64,000 nucleotides of DNA from Pseudomonadota bacterium (GTDB lineage: Bacteria > Pseudomonadota > Gammaproteobacteria > Burkholderiales > Rhodocyclaceae): positions 62,001-126,000 of the forward strand of contig JAPLQT010000123.1 of the NCBI GenBank assembly GCA_026399515.1. The letters run 5' to 3'. Shown piece by piece: positions 9,697 to 17,694 of the stretch. Positions within the stretch are counted from its first letter, which is position 1; each line of letters begins with the position of its first letter. The translations under genes and the position numbers were made by a program. The notes beneath the pieces are model-generated. The model saw only the letters and a program-made list of their open reading frames with translations. It did not search any database and was not told the origin of the DNA.

Positions 9697-12300
9697 CTAC
9701 CAGCCGCCGGGTGAATTGGACAAGGTGCAATCCTTGGTGTCGGCCTGGGCGTAAGGCAGGATGAATTTAAGTTCATTGGTCGACTCGGTCGTCCCGGTCG
9801 ACACCACTACCTTCGCCCGAACTCTATCCTGTATCCAGGACGCATACTGTTTCTGGTAAGTCAGGTTGAAAGTGGCGACACCATTCGCATCCGTGGTTAC
9901 GGTCGAAGGCACGGTTCCCGCCGTCGAATGCGCCGGCGTTATCGCGCCGTCCGCATTCACGTCTTCGCCCGGATCCAGATTGTCGTTCTCGTTGATGTCC
10001 TCGTTGGCTTTTGGGTACCCGAGGTTGTAGGTAGGCGCACACGTCACGTGATCGCGGAAACCGGCGAAATATTGCGTCGGAAATGCGGACAAGGTTACCA
10101 GGGCATTCTTGACCGCGGTGCCCGCGTTATCCACGACCAGCACCGACATCGGCAATTGATAGTTGGTATTGTTATCCACGGAACTGATCACGCTCGCATA
10201 TCCAAGAGATACGGAAACGCCGGAAGCATTCACGAATATGGCCTTGACATCGCAGATGCCCGGCAACGGCGGCGAGACCGAGTTGTCGCAATTGGCCGCC
10301 GTACCGACCACGCTCGCCTTGATTTTCAATCCACCCACGGTCGATTGCGAACCCGAGGTGAAAGTCGCCACCGCTTGGCCGCTGCTATCCGTCCTGGCAA
10401 CCACGGGAGAAATTTGTTCGCCGCTGCCGGTCGGATTCATGATTTCAAACAGCACGGCCGCTCCCCCCACGGTATTCCCGCCTCCGGAGGTCCGCACCGT
10501 CGCGGTAAGCGTAGCGCTGTTGCTGCTGCCGGCGGCGCTTGGGGGCACATTCGAAATGCTCGACTGCAGGGTAATCGCACCGGCGGCGGTCGCGGGGGCG
10601 CTCAAGGCAAACGACTGGTTCAGGGTGGCAAGCGTCTTGCCTGAAACGTCGAGGGCTTCGATCTGGACACTGGCGGTTCCGGAAGAGTTTCCTCCGGCCA
10701 GGACTTCATTCACCGCATTGGCGACCGGAACCACGGTGCTGACTTTGGTGGTATTCGACCAGGTTCCGAGGGTGGTGGAAAAACGCACGCTCGCGACCGC
10801 AGTGTTCGAAATATTCGCCGGCACGCTCACCGAGATCGCCTGGGTCGCCCCCAGCGCCAGCGGCAGCGCCGTGGCATTTGAAGCAGGCAAGGTCATGGCG
10901 AACGACACGCCGACCACCGTCACGTTGATCGCCGTGCTGCTGGTCAGCGACACATTGCCGGCGGCGTTGAGCCAGTCAACCGTTACCGGGACATTCCCGG
11001 CCACGGCCGGGGTGAAGGTGATGGCGGGAGTCGCGCCGTTGGACAGGCTCGTGGCGAGCTGCGATGTCGCGGTCCCGCTTCCCCCACTCAGGGTTCCTTT
11101 CCCCGCCGGTATGGTAAAGCGTAACGACTGGCCGGCCACCCCCGTCTGCGAGGCATCCTTGGCGCTGGCCGTCAGGGTCACCGTGCCGCCTGCCGGCACG
11201 GTCGTCAGCGATGGCGTGATGGCCAGTATCGAGCCGACCACCTGGATCGGGATCTGCGCGGTGGTGGTGGTTCCGGCAACCGTGGCGGTAATGGTTTCTG
11301 TGCGGTTGGTCTTGTCGATCGGCGCACCCGTGGTCTTGTCGAAGGCAACCGCGGAGTATGGAATGGTGACGATCCCCGCCCCTGAAGAGAGGCCCGAGCT
11401 GGTGCCAAGTTGCCCGGTTCCCTTGGTGAACGTCACCGTTGCTCCGGGAACCGCGATATTGTTGGGGTCGGTGACCGTTGCCGTGATCGTCGCCGAATTC
11501 GATCCGTCAGACTTCACCGTCGCGTTTGAAGTGGCCAGAGAAATCAGCAACGAGGACGAGGAAACCTTGATCGGAATCTGTGCGCTGGCGGTGGCACCGA
11601 CTACCGTTGCCGTCACCGTTTCAGTGCGGTCCGACATATTGATGACACCGGTCGGGGAAACCGCGGAATAAGGGATAGTGACGGCCCCGGCCGCGGAGGA
11701 AACGCCTGAACTGGTGCCGAGCGTTCCTGAAGATGCGCTGAATTTCACCGTAACGCCTGAAACCGGCAAATTGTAGACATCCACTACATTCGCGGTAATC
11801 GTGGTCGAAGTCGAACCATCCGGCTTTATCGAGGCGCTCGAACTACCGAGAATGATCACCAACGCCGTCGAAGCAACCTTGATGGGAATTTGCGCGCTTA
11901 CATTGGTGCCCACTACGGTCGCCGTCACCGTTTCCGTGCGGTCGGCGGCGTTGATGGAACCGCTGGGTGAAATCGCCGAATAGGAAATGGTGACTATCCC
12001 GGACGTGGATGACACGCCTGAACTGACACCCAGCGTCCCCCCGGTCGCGCTGAATTTTACGGTAGCCCCTGGGACCGGTAAATTGTTGGTGTCCACCACA
12101 TTCGCGGTAATCGTCGTCGAGTTCGAACCATCCGTCTTGATCGATGCAGTGGAGCTGGCGAGAATTATCGACGCGGCGGTTGGCGTCGTGGACGGGGGCG
12201 TGGTGCCCGCCGCCCCACCGCCACCGCCACAACCGGTCAAGCCGATCACGCCGGCCGTCAATGCGCCTGCGAGGAATACTTGAAATTTGGTTTTCAGCAT
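9697..12300 (-). CDS. Large Ig-like (Big_1-type) repeat lipoprotein downstream of pilQ
   Basis: A lipoprotein of about 867 residues, paralogous to the 6961-9588 product. The signal peptide ends LTGC (Cys24) and is followed by a Gly/Thr/Pro linker. Three tandem Ig-like domains start with variants of SSSASIKPDGSTSTTITAN. A beta-rich middle region, an acidic loop (NEDINENDNLDPGEDVNADG) and the C-terminal RAKVVVSTGTTESTNELKF module shared with the paralogue follow. ATG 12300 is favoured because AAAGGA lies 6 nt upstream, while it abuts ATG 12306 with no spacer. The gene begins 17 nt after the pilQ stop, so it is probably co-transcribed with pilMNOPQ. A link to type IV pilus or outer-membrane function is suggested by position only. 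Confidence 0.86.
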   Translation of the reverse strand: MLKTKFQVFLAGALTAGVIGLTGCGGGGGAAGTTPPSTTPTAASIILASSTASIKTDGSNSTTITANVVDTNNLPVPGATVKFSATGGTLGVSSGVSSTSGIVTISYSAISPSGSINAADRTETVTATVVGTNVSAQIPIKVASTALVIILGSSSASIKPDGSTSTTITANVVDVYNLPVSGVTVKFSASSGTLGTSSGVSSAAGAVTIPYSAVSPTGVINMSDRTETVTATVVGATASAQIPIKVSSSSLLISLATSNATVKSDGSNSATITATVTDPNNIAVPGATVTFTKGTGQLGTSSGLSSGAGIVTIPYSAVAFDKTTGAPIDKTNRTETITATVAGTTTTAQIPIQVVGSILAITPSLTTVPAGGTVTLTASAKDASQTGVAGQSLRFTIPAGKGTLSGGSGTATSQLATSLSNGATPAITFTPAVAGNVPVTVDWLNAAGNVSLTSSTAINVTVVGVSFAMTLPASNATALPLALGATQAISVSVPANISNTAVASVRFSTTLGTWSNTTKVSTVVPVANAVNEVLAGGNSSGTASVQIEALDVSGKTLATLNQSFALSAPATAAGAITLQSSISNVPPSAAGSSNSATLTATVRTSGGGNTVGGAAVLFEIMNPTGSGEQISPVVARTDSSGQAVATFTSGSQSTVGGLKIKASVVGTAANCDNSVSPPLPGICDVKAIFVNASGVSVSLGYASVISSVDNNTNYQLPMSVLVVDNAGTAVKNALVTLSAFPTQYFAGFRDHVTCAPTYNLGYPKANEDINENDNLDPGEDVNADGAITPAHSTAGTVPSTVTTDANGVATFNLTYQKQYASWIQDRVRAKVVVSTGTTESTNELKFILPYAQADTKDCTLSNSPGGW

Positions 12301-12317
12301 GTTCATTCCTTTGTGCT

Positions 12318-14600
12318 TTACCTGATCCCGGTCTGTATCTGTTCGTTGATGACTCTCGGGGTGATGAACACCAGCAATTCCTTTCTGGATTGGGTGCGGG
12401 TGTTGCTCTTGAACAAGTTGCCGACCACGGGAATGTCTCCCAGCAACGGCACCTTATTGGTCGTCTCTTCCTCGTTTTGTTCGAAGATTCCACCCAGTAC
12501 GACGGTGCCTCCGCTCTCCACCGAGACCCGCGTCTTGATGTTCTTGGTGTTGATGGAAACGCCCGATGTATAGATCGCCCCGACCGTGTCCTGCGACACA
12601 TCCAGATCAAGAATCACCGTGCCTTCGGAAGTGATTTGCGGTGTGACCGAAAGTTGCAGCACCGCTTTCTTGAAGGAAGTGACGGGCGTTCCGGTGGTGG
12701 TGAGCGAAGTATAGGGAATATCGACGCCTTGCGAAATGATCGCCAGTTTCCCGTCGGCGGTCACCACGCGGGGACTGGCGATGCCCTTGACCCGGCCGTC
12801 GGTTTCCGCCGCCTGGAGTTCCAGATTGAGGAAGCTGGCCAATCCGGATTTGAACAAGCTGACCGCAAAGGTACTCGGTGCCGCCCCGCCCTGGATCGAA
12901 GCCGGCAGGTTGACCATATTGGTCTGGCTCAAAGAGGGTGCCGCACCGCTGGCCCGGCCGCCGCCGGTGGTTTGCCCGGTGGCGCTGTATACGCCTTCGA
13001 GGCTGCCGCCCACCAGGCTGTAGGTGTTGTTCGAACCCAGAAAGCGATTGCCGACGCCCAGCCCTGGCACCGTCGAACTCAGGTCGTTGTAGCCGAGACG
13101 CACACCCAGGCTGCGGCCGAAGTTGTCTTCCGCGCTCACCACGCGCGCCTCGATCAGAACCTGCTTGACCGGTTTGTCGATCAGCGCGATCAGTTTCCTG
13201 ACGCGTTCCAGGTAGGCCGGGAAGTCGGTCACGAACAATTGATTGGTTCTCGTATCGACCGTCACCACCCCGGACAAGGATAAGTAGCTGCCTCGTTCGC
13301 CCGTTGCCGCCGGCTGTGGAGCAGGGGCAGCCGGGCTGGCGGCCGCGGGTGCCGCGGCACTGGCGGCAGAGCCCTTGGTCTGCTCGCCGGTGACGAGCTT
13401 GATCACATCCTCGGCCTTGGCATAGTTCAGTTGAAAAGTTTCCATCCGAATGGGTTCGGAAGTGGTTGAGGCTTGCCGGGATTTTGATTGTTCGTCGTCG
13501 CGCCGGGTGATCTCGTCCTGGGGCGCTATCCAGATGACATTGCCGGTCTTGCGCATTCCCAAACCCTTGGCCTGCAGGATGATGTCGAGTGCCTGATCCC
13601 AGGGCACATCTTTCAAGCGCAGCGTCACATTGCCGCCGACGGTGTCGCTGGTGATGATATTGAAATTGGTGAAGTCGGCGATGACTTGCAACACCGAACG
13701 GACTTCGATGTTTTGAAAGTTGAGGGACAGCTTTTCACCCTGGGCACCCACTCCTTGAACCAGCTTGTTGAGATTTTCCGTAACGGGACGGACCTCGATG
13801 ACGAATTGATTATCGCTCTGATAGGCGTTGTGCTCCCACAAACCATGCGGAGTGATCAGCATGCGCACGTTCTCCCCTTGCGGCTGGGTCATGATGCTGG
13901 TCACCGGGGTGGCAAAGTCGGTGACGTCCAGGCGCCGGTTCAGGCTTTCGGGAAGATTGGTTTTCCTGAAATCGACGATCAGGTTTTGACCTTGCTGGCG
14001 AATATCGATGCCGACGTTGGGATCGGATAGATCGACGGTAATTCGCGCCTCGCCGTTCTTGCCCCGGCGAAAGTTGATGTCGCGGACGTTCTGTGCCGCA
14101 ACCTGCGGCTTGATTTCGGCAAAATGCACCACCGCCGGCGCCCCGCTCTCGGCCACCGCCGCCTGCGGCGTGAAGCTGATGAGCATGGTGCTGCCTTCGA
14201 TACGCGTCTCGTAGGTATTCATCTGGTGCAAATTCAGCACCAGCCGGGTTCGATCGCCGACCTGAACGATGTTGATGCTGCGTATCTCGCCTTCATTGAC
14301 TTGCTGCGCATTGCGTCCAAGACCATTGCTGGTGGAAGGAAAATCGAAAGCGATTCGAGCCGGGTTGGCGATGCTGAAGCTGGCGGGCTGAGCCGCCAGG
14401 GGCTGTTTCAAAGTCAGCTTGACGACCGTGATGCCTCCCTGTTGGCTTACCTGTAACGCATCGATGCTGTTCTTCGGAATCGCCCCGCCATCCGTCGACA
14501 ACGACCCGGTTTGCGCCCATACGCCCGAGGCGGCCAAACACAGCATAGCCAACATCGCTGTCGCCGCCAGGCGGTTCATGATTTTGCCTAAAGGGTTCAT
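12318..14600 (-). CDS. pilQ: Type IV pilus secretin PilQ
   Basis: The outer-membrane secretin through which the type IV pilus passes. It is 760 residues long with a signal peptide ending SGVWAQ, N-terminal AMIN-type beta domains (about 45-290), a secretin N0 domain (NFQNIEVRSVLQVIADFTNF region), an N1 segment containing a Pro/Ala-rich low-complexity insert (about 400-425), and a C-terminal secretin domain. The secretin signature VPLLGDIPVVGNLF is intact near the end. Its start overlaps the pilP stop by 4 nt (ATGA). Confidence 0.97.
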   Translation of the reverse strand: MNPLGKIMNRLAATAMLAMLCLAASGVWAQTGSLSTDGGAIPKNSIDALQVSQQGGITVVKLTLKQPLAAQPASFSIANPARIAFDFPSTSNGLGRNAQQVNEGEIRSINIVQVGDRTRLVLNLHQMNTYETRIEGSTMLISFTPQAAVAESGAPAVVHFAEIKPQVAAQNVRDINFRRGKNGEARITVDLSDPNVGIDIRQQGQNLIVDFRKTNLPESLNRRLDVTDFATPVTSIMTQPQGENVRMLITPHGLWEHNAYQSDNQFVIEVRPVTENLNKLVQGVGAQGEKLSLNFQNIEVRSVLQVIADFTNFNIITSDTVGGNVTLRLKDVPWDQALDIILQAKGLGMRKTGNVIWIAPQDEITRRDDEQSKSRQASTTSEPIRMETFQLNYAKAEDVIKLVTGEQTKGSAASAAAPAAASPAAPAPQPAATGERGSYLSLSGVVTVDTRTNQLFVTDFPAYLERVRKLIALIDKPVKQVLIEARVVSAEDNFGRSLGVRLGYNDLSSTVPGLGVGNRFLGSNNTYSLVGGSLEGVYSATGQTTGGGRASGAAPSLSQTNMVNLPASIQGGAAPSTFAVSLFKSGLASFLNLELQAAETDGRVKGIASPRVVTADGKLAIISQGVDIPYTSLTTTGTPVTSFKKAVLQLSVTPQITSEGTVILDLDVSQDTVGAIYTSGVSINTKNIKTRVSVESGGTVVLGGIFEQNEEETTNKVPLLGDIPVVGNLFKSNTRTQSRKELLVFITPRVINEQIQTGIR

Positions 14601-15136
14601 TTCTTCGTCTCCTGTTCCTGCAACTGCAAGGTGCCCGGGCGTTCCACCCAGTCACCGGCGGAATCCTGAACCAGTTCTCTAAGTTGCACTTCGGACTCGG
14701 TAATATTGGTGATCATTCCAAAGTTTTGTCCCATGTAATTGCCGATCTTGACCAGATGCACGGCCTTGTCCGCTTTGATGATGGCATTCAACATCTTTCC
14801 TTTTTGAATCAGCCCGACCATCTTCAGCGATTCCAGCGGATAGCCCTCGAGCGGCTCCCGGAACCGATTGAAGTCGGGTTTGATGCCGCCACCGGCGCCA
14901 CTCCCTTCAGGCTTTTTGTCAGGCCCGATCTTGACCGGGTTGAATGGATCCGTCAGCTCCGCCGCCTCATAGGACACAATCGGAAACGGCTTGATCTCGG
15001 GCAGAGGCTTTACCCTGCCCTTCATGTCCTTGGTGGCGTCCTTCATCCATTGTTTCAAATCCTGATGCTCATCGCTGCCACAGGCGCCGAGAACCAGGCT
15101 GGCGAGAACGGCCGTGATCAGCGTTGCCCGGCTCAT
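14597..15136 (-). CDS. pilP: Type IV pilus assembly lipoprotein PilP
   Basis: An inner-membrane lipoprotein linking the PilNO platform to the PilQ secretin. 179 residues with lipobox LGAC (Cys19), a Pro-rich flexible linker, and a C-terminal beta domain that includes YPLESLKMVGLIQKG and GQNFGMITNI, typical of PilP. It overlaps pilO upstream and pilQ downstream by 4 nt each. Confidence 0.96.
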   Translation of the reverse strand: MSRATLITAVLASLVLGACGSDEHQDLKQWMKDATKDMKGRVKPLPEIKPFPIVSYEAAELTDPFNPVKIGPDKKPEGSGAGGGIKPDFNRFREPLEGYPLESLKMVGLIQKGKMLNAIIKADKAVHLVKIGNYMGQNFGMITNITESEVQLRELVQDSAGDWVERPGTLQLQEQETKK

Positions 15137-15828
15137 TTCTTATCGCCTTTGGCCGGAGCGGCGCCAGTAGCCTTGGCCTGGACCGCCTTCTTCTGCTTGG
15201 AAACTTCCGCCTCATCCAGATAACGGAAGGTCTTCGCCACCGTCGTCATGGTCAATATGCCATCTTTGCCCGTCGAAATATCGATGTCGTTGAGCGTGAC
15301 GATGCGCGAGAGTTTGGCGATATCCCCGGTAAACGCGCCGAGGTCATGATAATTCCCGAGAAGTTTGATGGTGATCGGCAACTCGGCGTAAAAATCCTTG
15401 ACGACTTCATTTCCCGGCTTGAACAACTCGAACTGCAGGCCACGCCCGACACCGGCCTGATTGATATCGATCAGCATCGAATCCATCTCCGCCTTGTTCG
15501 GCAGTTGCCTGAGCAGCGCGCCGAAGGAGCGGTCGATCTCGACCAGTTGGTTGCGGTATTCCTCCAGGTTGACCGCCTGCTTCTTCTTGTCCAGCCATTC
15601 TTCCTTCAGCTTGGTTTCCTGCTGAGCCTTGCTCTCCAGTTCATCGAGCTGGTTGCCCCAACCGAACCACCAGGCACTCGTCAGCAACAACAGCAACAAA
15701 CCGATCAGGACGACCACACGGGGCAATAGCGGCCACAGACCGGGATCCTTCGGGTCGAGTGTCTTGAATTCCTCCAGCAGCGCCTTGAAATCGATCGTCG
15801 GCAGTTTCGGCAGCGTGGGCGCCTTCAT
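15133..15828 (-). CDS. pilO: Type IV pilus inner-membrane platform protein PilO
   Basis: A bitopic inner-membrane protein that forms the alignment complex with PilN and PilP. 231 residues: a short cytoplasmic N-terminus, one transmembrane helix (about 33-55, LLPRVVVLIGLLLLLLTSAW), a periplasmic coiled coil rich in Lys/Glu, and a ferredoxin-like C-terminal domain (FYAELPITIKLLGNYHDLG). It sits between pilN and pilP with 4-nt overlaps. Confidence 0.96.
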   Translation of the reverse strand: MKAPTLPKLPTIDFKALLEEFKTLDPKDPGLWPLLPRVVVLIGLLLLLLTSAWWFGWGNQLDELESKAQQETKLKEEWLDKKKQAVNLEEYRNQLVEIDRSFGALLRQLPNKAEMDSMLIDINQAGVGRGLQFELFKPGNEVVKDFYAELPITIKLLGNYHDLGAFTGDIAKLSRIVTLNDIDISTGKDGILTMTTVAKTFRYLDEAEVSKQKKAVQAKATGAAPAKGDKK

Positions 15829-16427
15829 GGCTTTTTGTCCTTGTTTGCGGAGCCGGCGGCCTTGCCCTTCTTATCGTCCTCGGTGGTCTGCCGAGTGATG
15901 AAAACATTCAAATTGAACTCATTGAGGCGTCGATTGCCTATGGTCGCCACCTTGATCTCCACCAGGTCCGGGCGCTCCAGCAGGGGTGATGCTTCGAGGT
16001 TGCGCATCAGGATCGAGACACGCGCGTTGGATTGCGCATAGCCGGTAATGTTGATGCTGTCCGGCGCCTGCTTGATGTTCTTGAAATAGATTCCGTCGGG
16101 AACCTGGCGCGCCAGTTCGTTGAACAGATGTACGGTTTCGGCGCGGTTGGCCTGCAAGGACTCGATGATGCGTTTGCGCGACAACAAGGAGTCGGTCTGT
16201 TCCTTGAGGCGCTTGATCTCGTCGATATCCTTGTCGAGAGCGGAGATCTGCGACTTGAGGAATGCGTTGGCGTTATCCTGGGTGTTGATATAGCCATTGA
16301 TGATGCCGTAGCCGAGGAACCAGATCATTCCCGCCAAGACCGTGATCAGGCCGGACACCGCATAGAATTGCTGCCGCCGCGCCTTGCGCTTTTCCTCGCG
16401 ATGGGGAAGCAGGTTGACGCGTATCAC
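15825..16427 (-). CDS. pilN: Type IV pilus inner-membrane platform protein PilN
   Basis: Partner of PilO and cytoplasmic PilM in the pilus alignment complex. The N-terminus VIRVNLLPHREEKRKARR contains the INLLP-type motif that binds PilM. One membrane helix follows (about 25-45), then a coiled coil and a periplasmic domain. I use GTG 16427, which overlaps the pilM stop as GTGA; longer readings into pilM lack support. The product is 200 residues, normal for PilN. Confidence 0.94.
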   Translation of the reverse strand: MIRVNLLPHREEKRKARRQQFYAVSGLITVLAGMIWFLGYGIINGYINTQDNANAFLKSQISALDKDIDEIKRLKEQTDSLLSRKRIIESLQANRAETVHLFNELARQVPDGIYFKNIKQAPDSINITGYAQSNARVSILMRNLEASPLLERPDLVEIKVATIGNRRLNEFNLNVFITRQTTEDDKKGKAAGSANKDKKP

Positions 16428-17503
16428 TGATCGAATCTCCGCAACGCCAGGCCGCACGCCACCAGCAGCGACGGCGCATCGGTCAGCAGGTGCTTGGGGC
16501 GAATCCGCGAAGATGGAACCATATTCACGAACGGATTGGCCAGCACCGTGTCGACCTTGGTGCGCGCCGCCACTGTCTCGCCTATCCCGGAAATAATGGC
16601 GCAACCACCCGCAAGGATGATGTTGTCGACTTTGTTGAACTGGGTGGACGTAAAGAAGAACTGGAGCGCTCGCGACACTTCGAGCGCCAGGTTTTCCATG
16701 AACGGGCGCAGCAACTCGGCCTCGTAATTCTCGGGCAGCGTGTTGTTGCGTTTCGCCATCTCCGCCTCCTCCACGCTCATGCCATAGGTGCGCATGATCT
16801 CCTGAGTCAGCTGGCTGCCGCCGAATGCCTGCTCGCGGGTGTAAATCGACTGATCGTTCTTCAGCACGGTCACATTCATGACGTTGGCGCCGATATCCAC
16901 CATCGCCAGGATGCGGTCCCTGCCGCCGTCGGGCAACTGTTTCTCGACCAGTTCCAGCGCCGCTTGCGCGGCATACGCCTCGACGTCCATCACCACCGGT
17001 TTCAAACCCGCGGCCTCGGCGCAGGCAACGCGATCCTCGACTTTTTCCTTGCGGGACGCGGCAATCAGGAGTTCGACTTCGTCAGCTCCGGAGGGCGCCG
17101 GGCCGATCACCTGGAAATCCAAATTGACCTCTTCCAGCGCGAAAGGAATGTACTGATTGGCTTCCGACTCGACCTGCACTTCCAGTTCCTGTTCGCGCAG
17201 ACCGGCGGCGACGACGATCTTCTTGGTGATGACGGCGGCTGTCGGCAGCGCCATCGCGACGTTCCGGGTGGATGAACCGAGACGCTTCCAGGCGCGGTTC
17301 ACCGTCTCCGTAACTTGTTCGAGGTTGGTGATATTGCCATCCAGCACCGCGTCGCGCGGCAAGGGCTCGATCACGTAACGATCTATGCAAATCACACCCT
17401 TGCCTGCATCCGACAATTCCACCATTTTGATGGCGGACGAACAGATGTCCAGGCCGATCAATGGCCGCGCTTTAGGATTAAAAATGGACAGGTCAAATTG
17501 CAA
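16424..17503 (-). CDS. pilM: Type IV pilus assembly actin-like ATPase PilM
   Basis: A cytoplasmic actin/FtsA-like nucleotide-binding protein that binds the N-terminus of PilN. 359 residues; PLIGLDICSSAIKMVEL is the phosphate-1 region, MVDIGANVMNVTVL is phosphate-2, and ILAGGCAIISGIGE is the adenosine motif. The start is a TTG at 17503, supported by AAAAGGA 7 nt upstream and by the fit of its N-terminus to the family. It is the first gene of the operon, with a promoter candidate at 17558-17586. Confidence 0.95.
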   Translation of the reverse strand: MQFDLSIFNPKARPLIGLDICSSAIKMVELSDAGKGVICIDRYVIEPLPRDAVLDGNITNLEQVTETVNRAWKRLGSSTRNVAMALPTAAVITKKIVVAAGLREQELEVQVESEANQYIPFALEEVNLDFQVIGPAPSGADEVELLIAASRKEKVEDRVACAEAAGLKPVVMDVEAYAAQAALELVEKQLPDGGRDRILAMVDIGANVMNVTVLKNDQSIYTREQAFGGSQLTQEIMRTYGMSVEEAEMAKRNNTLPENYEAELLRPFMENLALEVSRALQFFFTSTQFNKVDNIILAGGCAIISGIGETVAARTKVDTVLANPFVNMVPSSRIRPKHLLTDAPSLLVACGLALRRFDQ

Positions 17504-17557
17504 GAAAATATCCTTTTAAAATCTTATGTTAGGCACTATACGGATAATTTACATTAA

Positions 17558-17586
17558 ATGCTAGCAGCAACTATGTCGGGTGTAAA
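17558..17586 (-). promoter_or_regulatory. Putative promoter of pilMNOPQ
   Basis: On the minus strand TTTACA (17586-17581), a 17-nt spacer and TAGCAT (17563-17558) precede pilM by about 55 nt. The -35 is strong and the -10 moderate. Confidence 0.4.
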
Positions 17587-17656
17587 GAATTATCTCTTGG
17601 CTATGCCCGCTCCGCCGCCTGCTTTGAGCTGTCAATAAATTGCATAAAGCTCAGCA

Positions 17657-17662
17657 TATAAT
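17657..17662 (+). promoter_or_regulatory. Putative -10 element of the PBP1a gene
   Basis: A perfect TATAAT 32 nt before the TTG start at 17695, in the intergenic region shared with divergent pilM. No convincing -35 is present at 16-18 nt. Confidence 0.4.
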
Positions 17663-17694
17663 GAGCCGCTGTATCCTTACTGTCGAGTCCCACC

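Noticed and set aside
10163-11671. Long plus-strand open frame (502 codons) opposite the pilQ-proximal Ig-like gene
   Set aside because: Antisense shadow of the Ig-like repeats; composition follows complementary codons.
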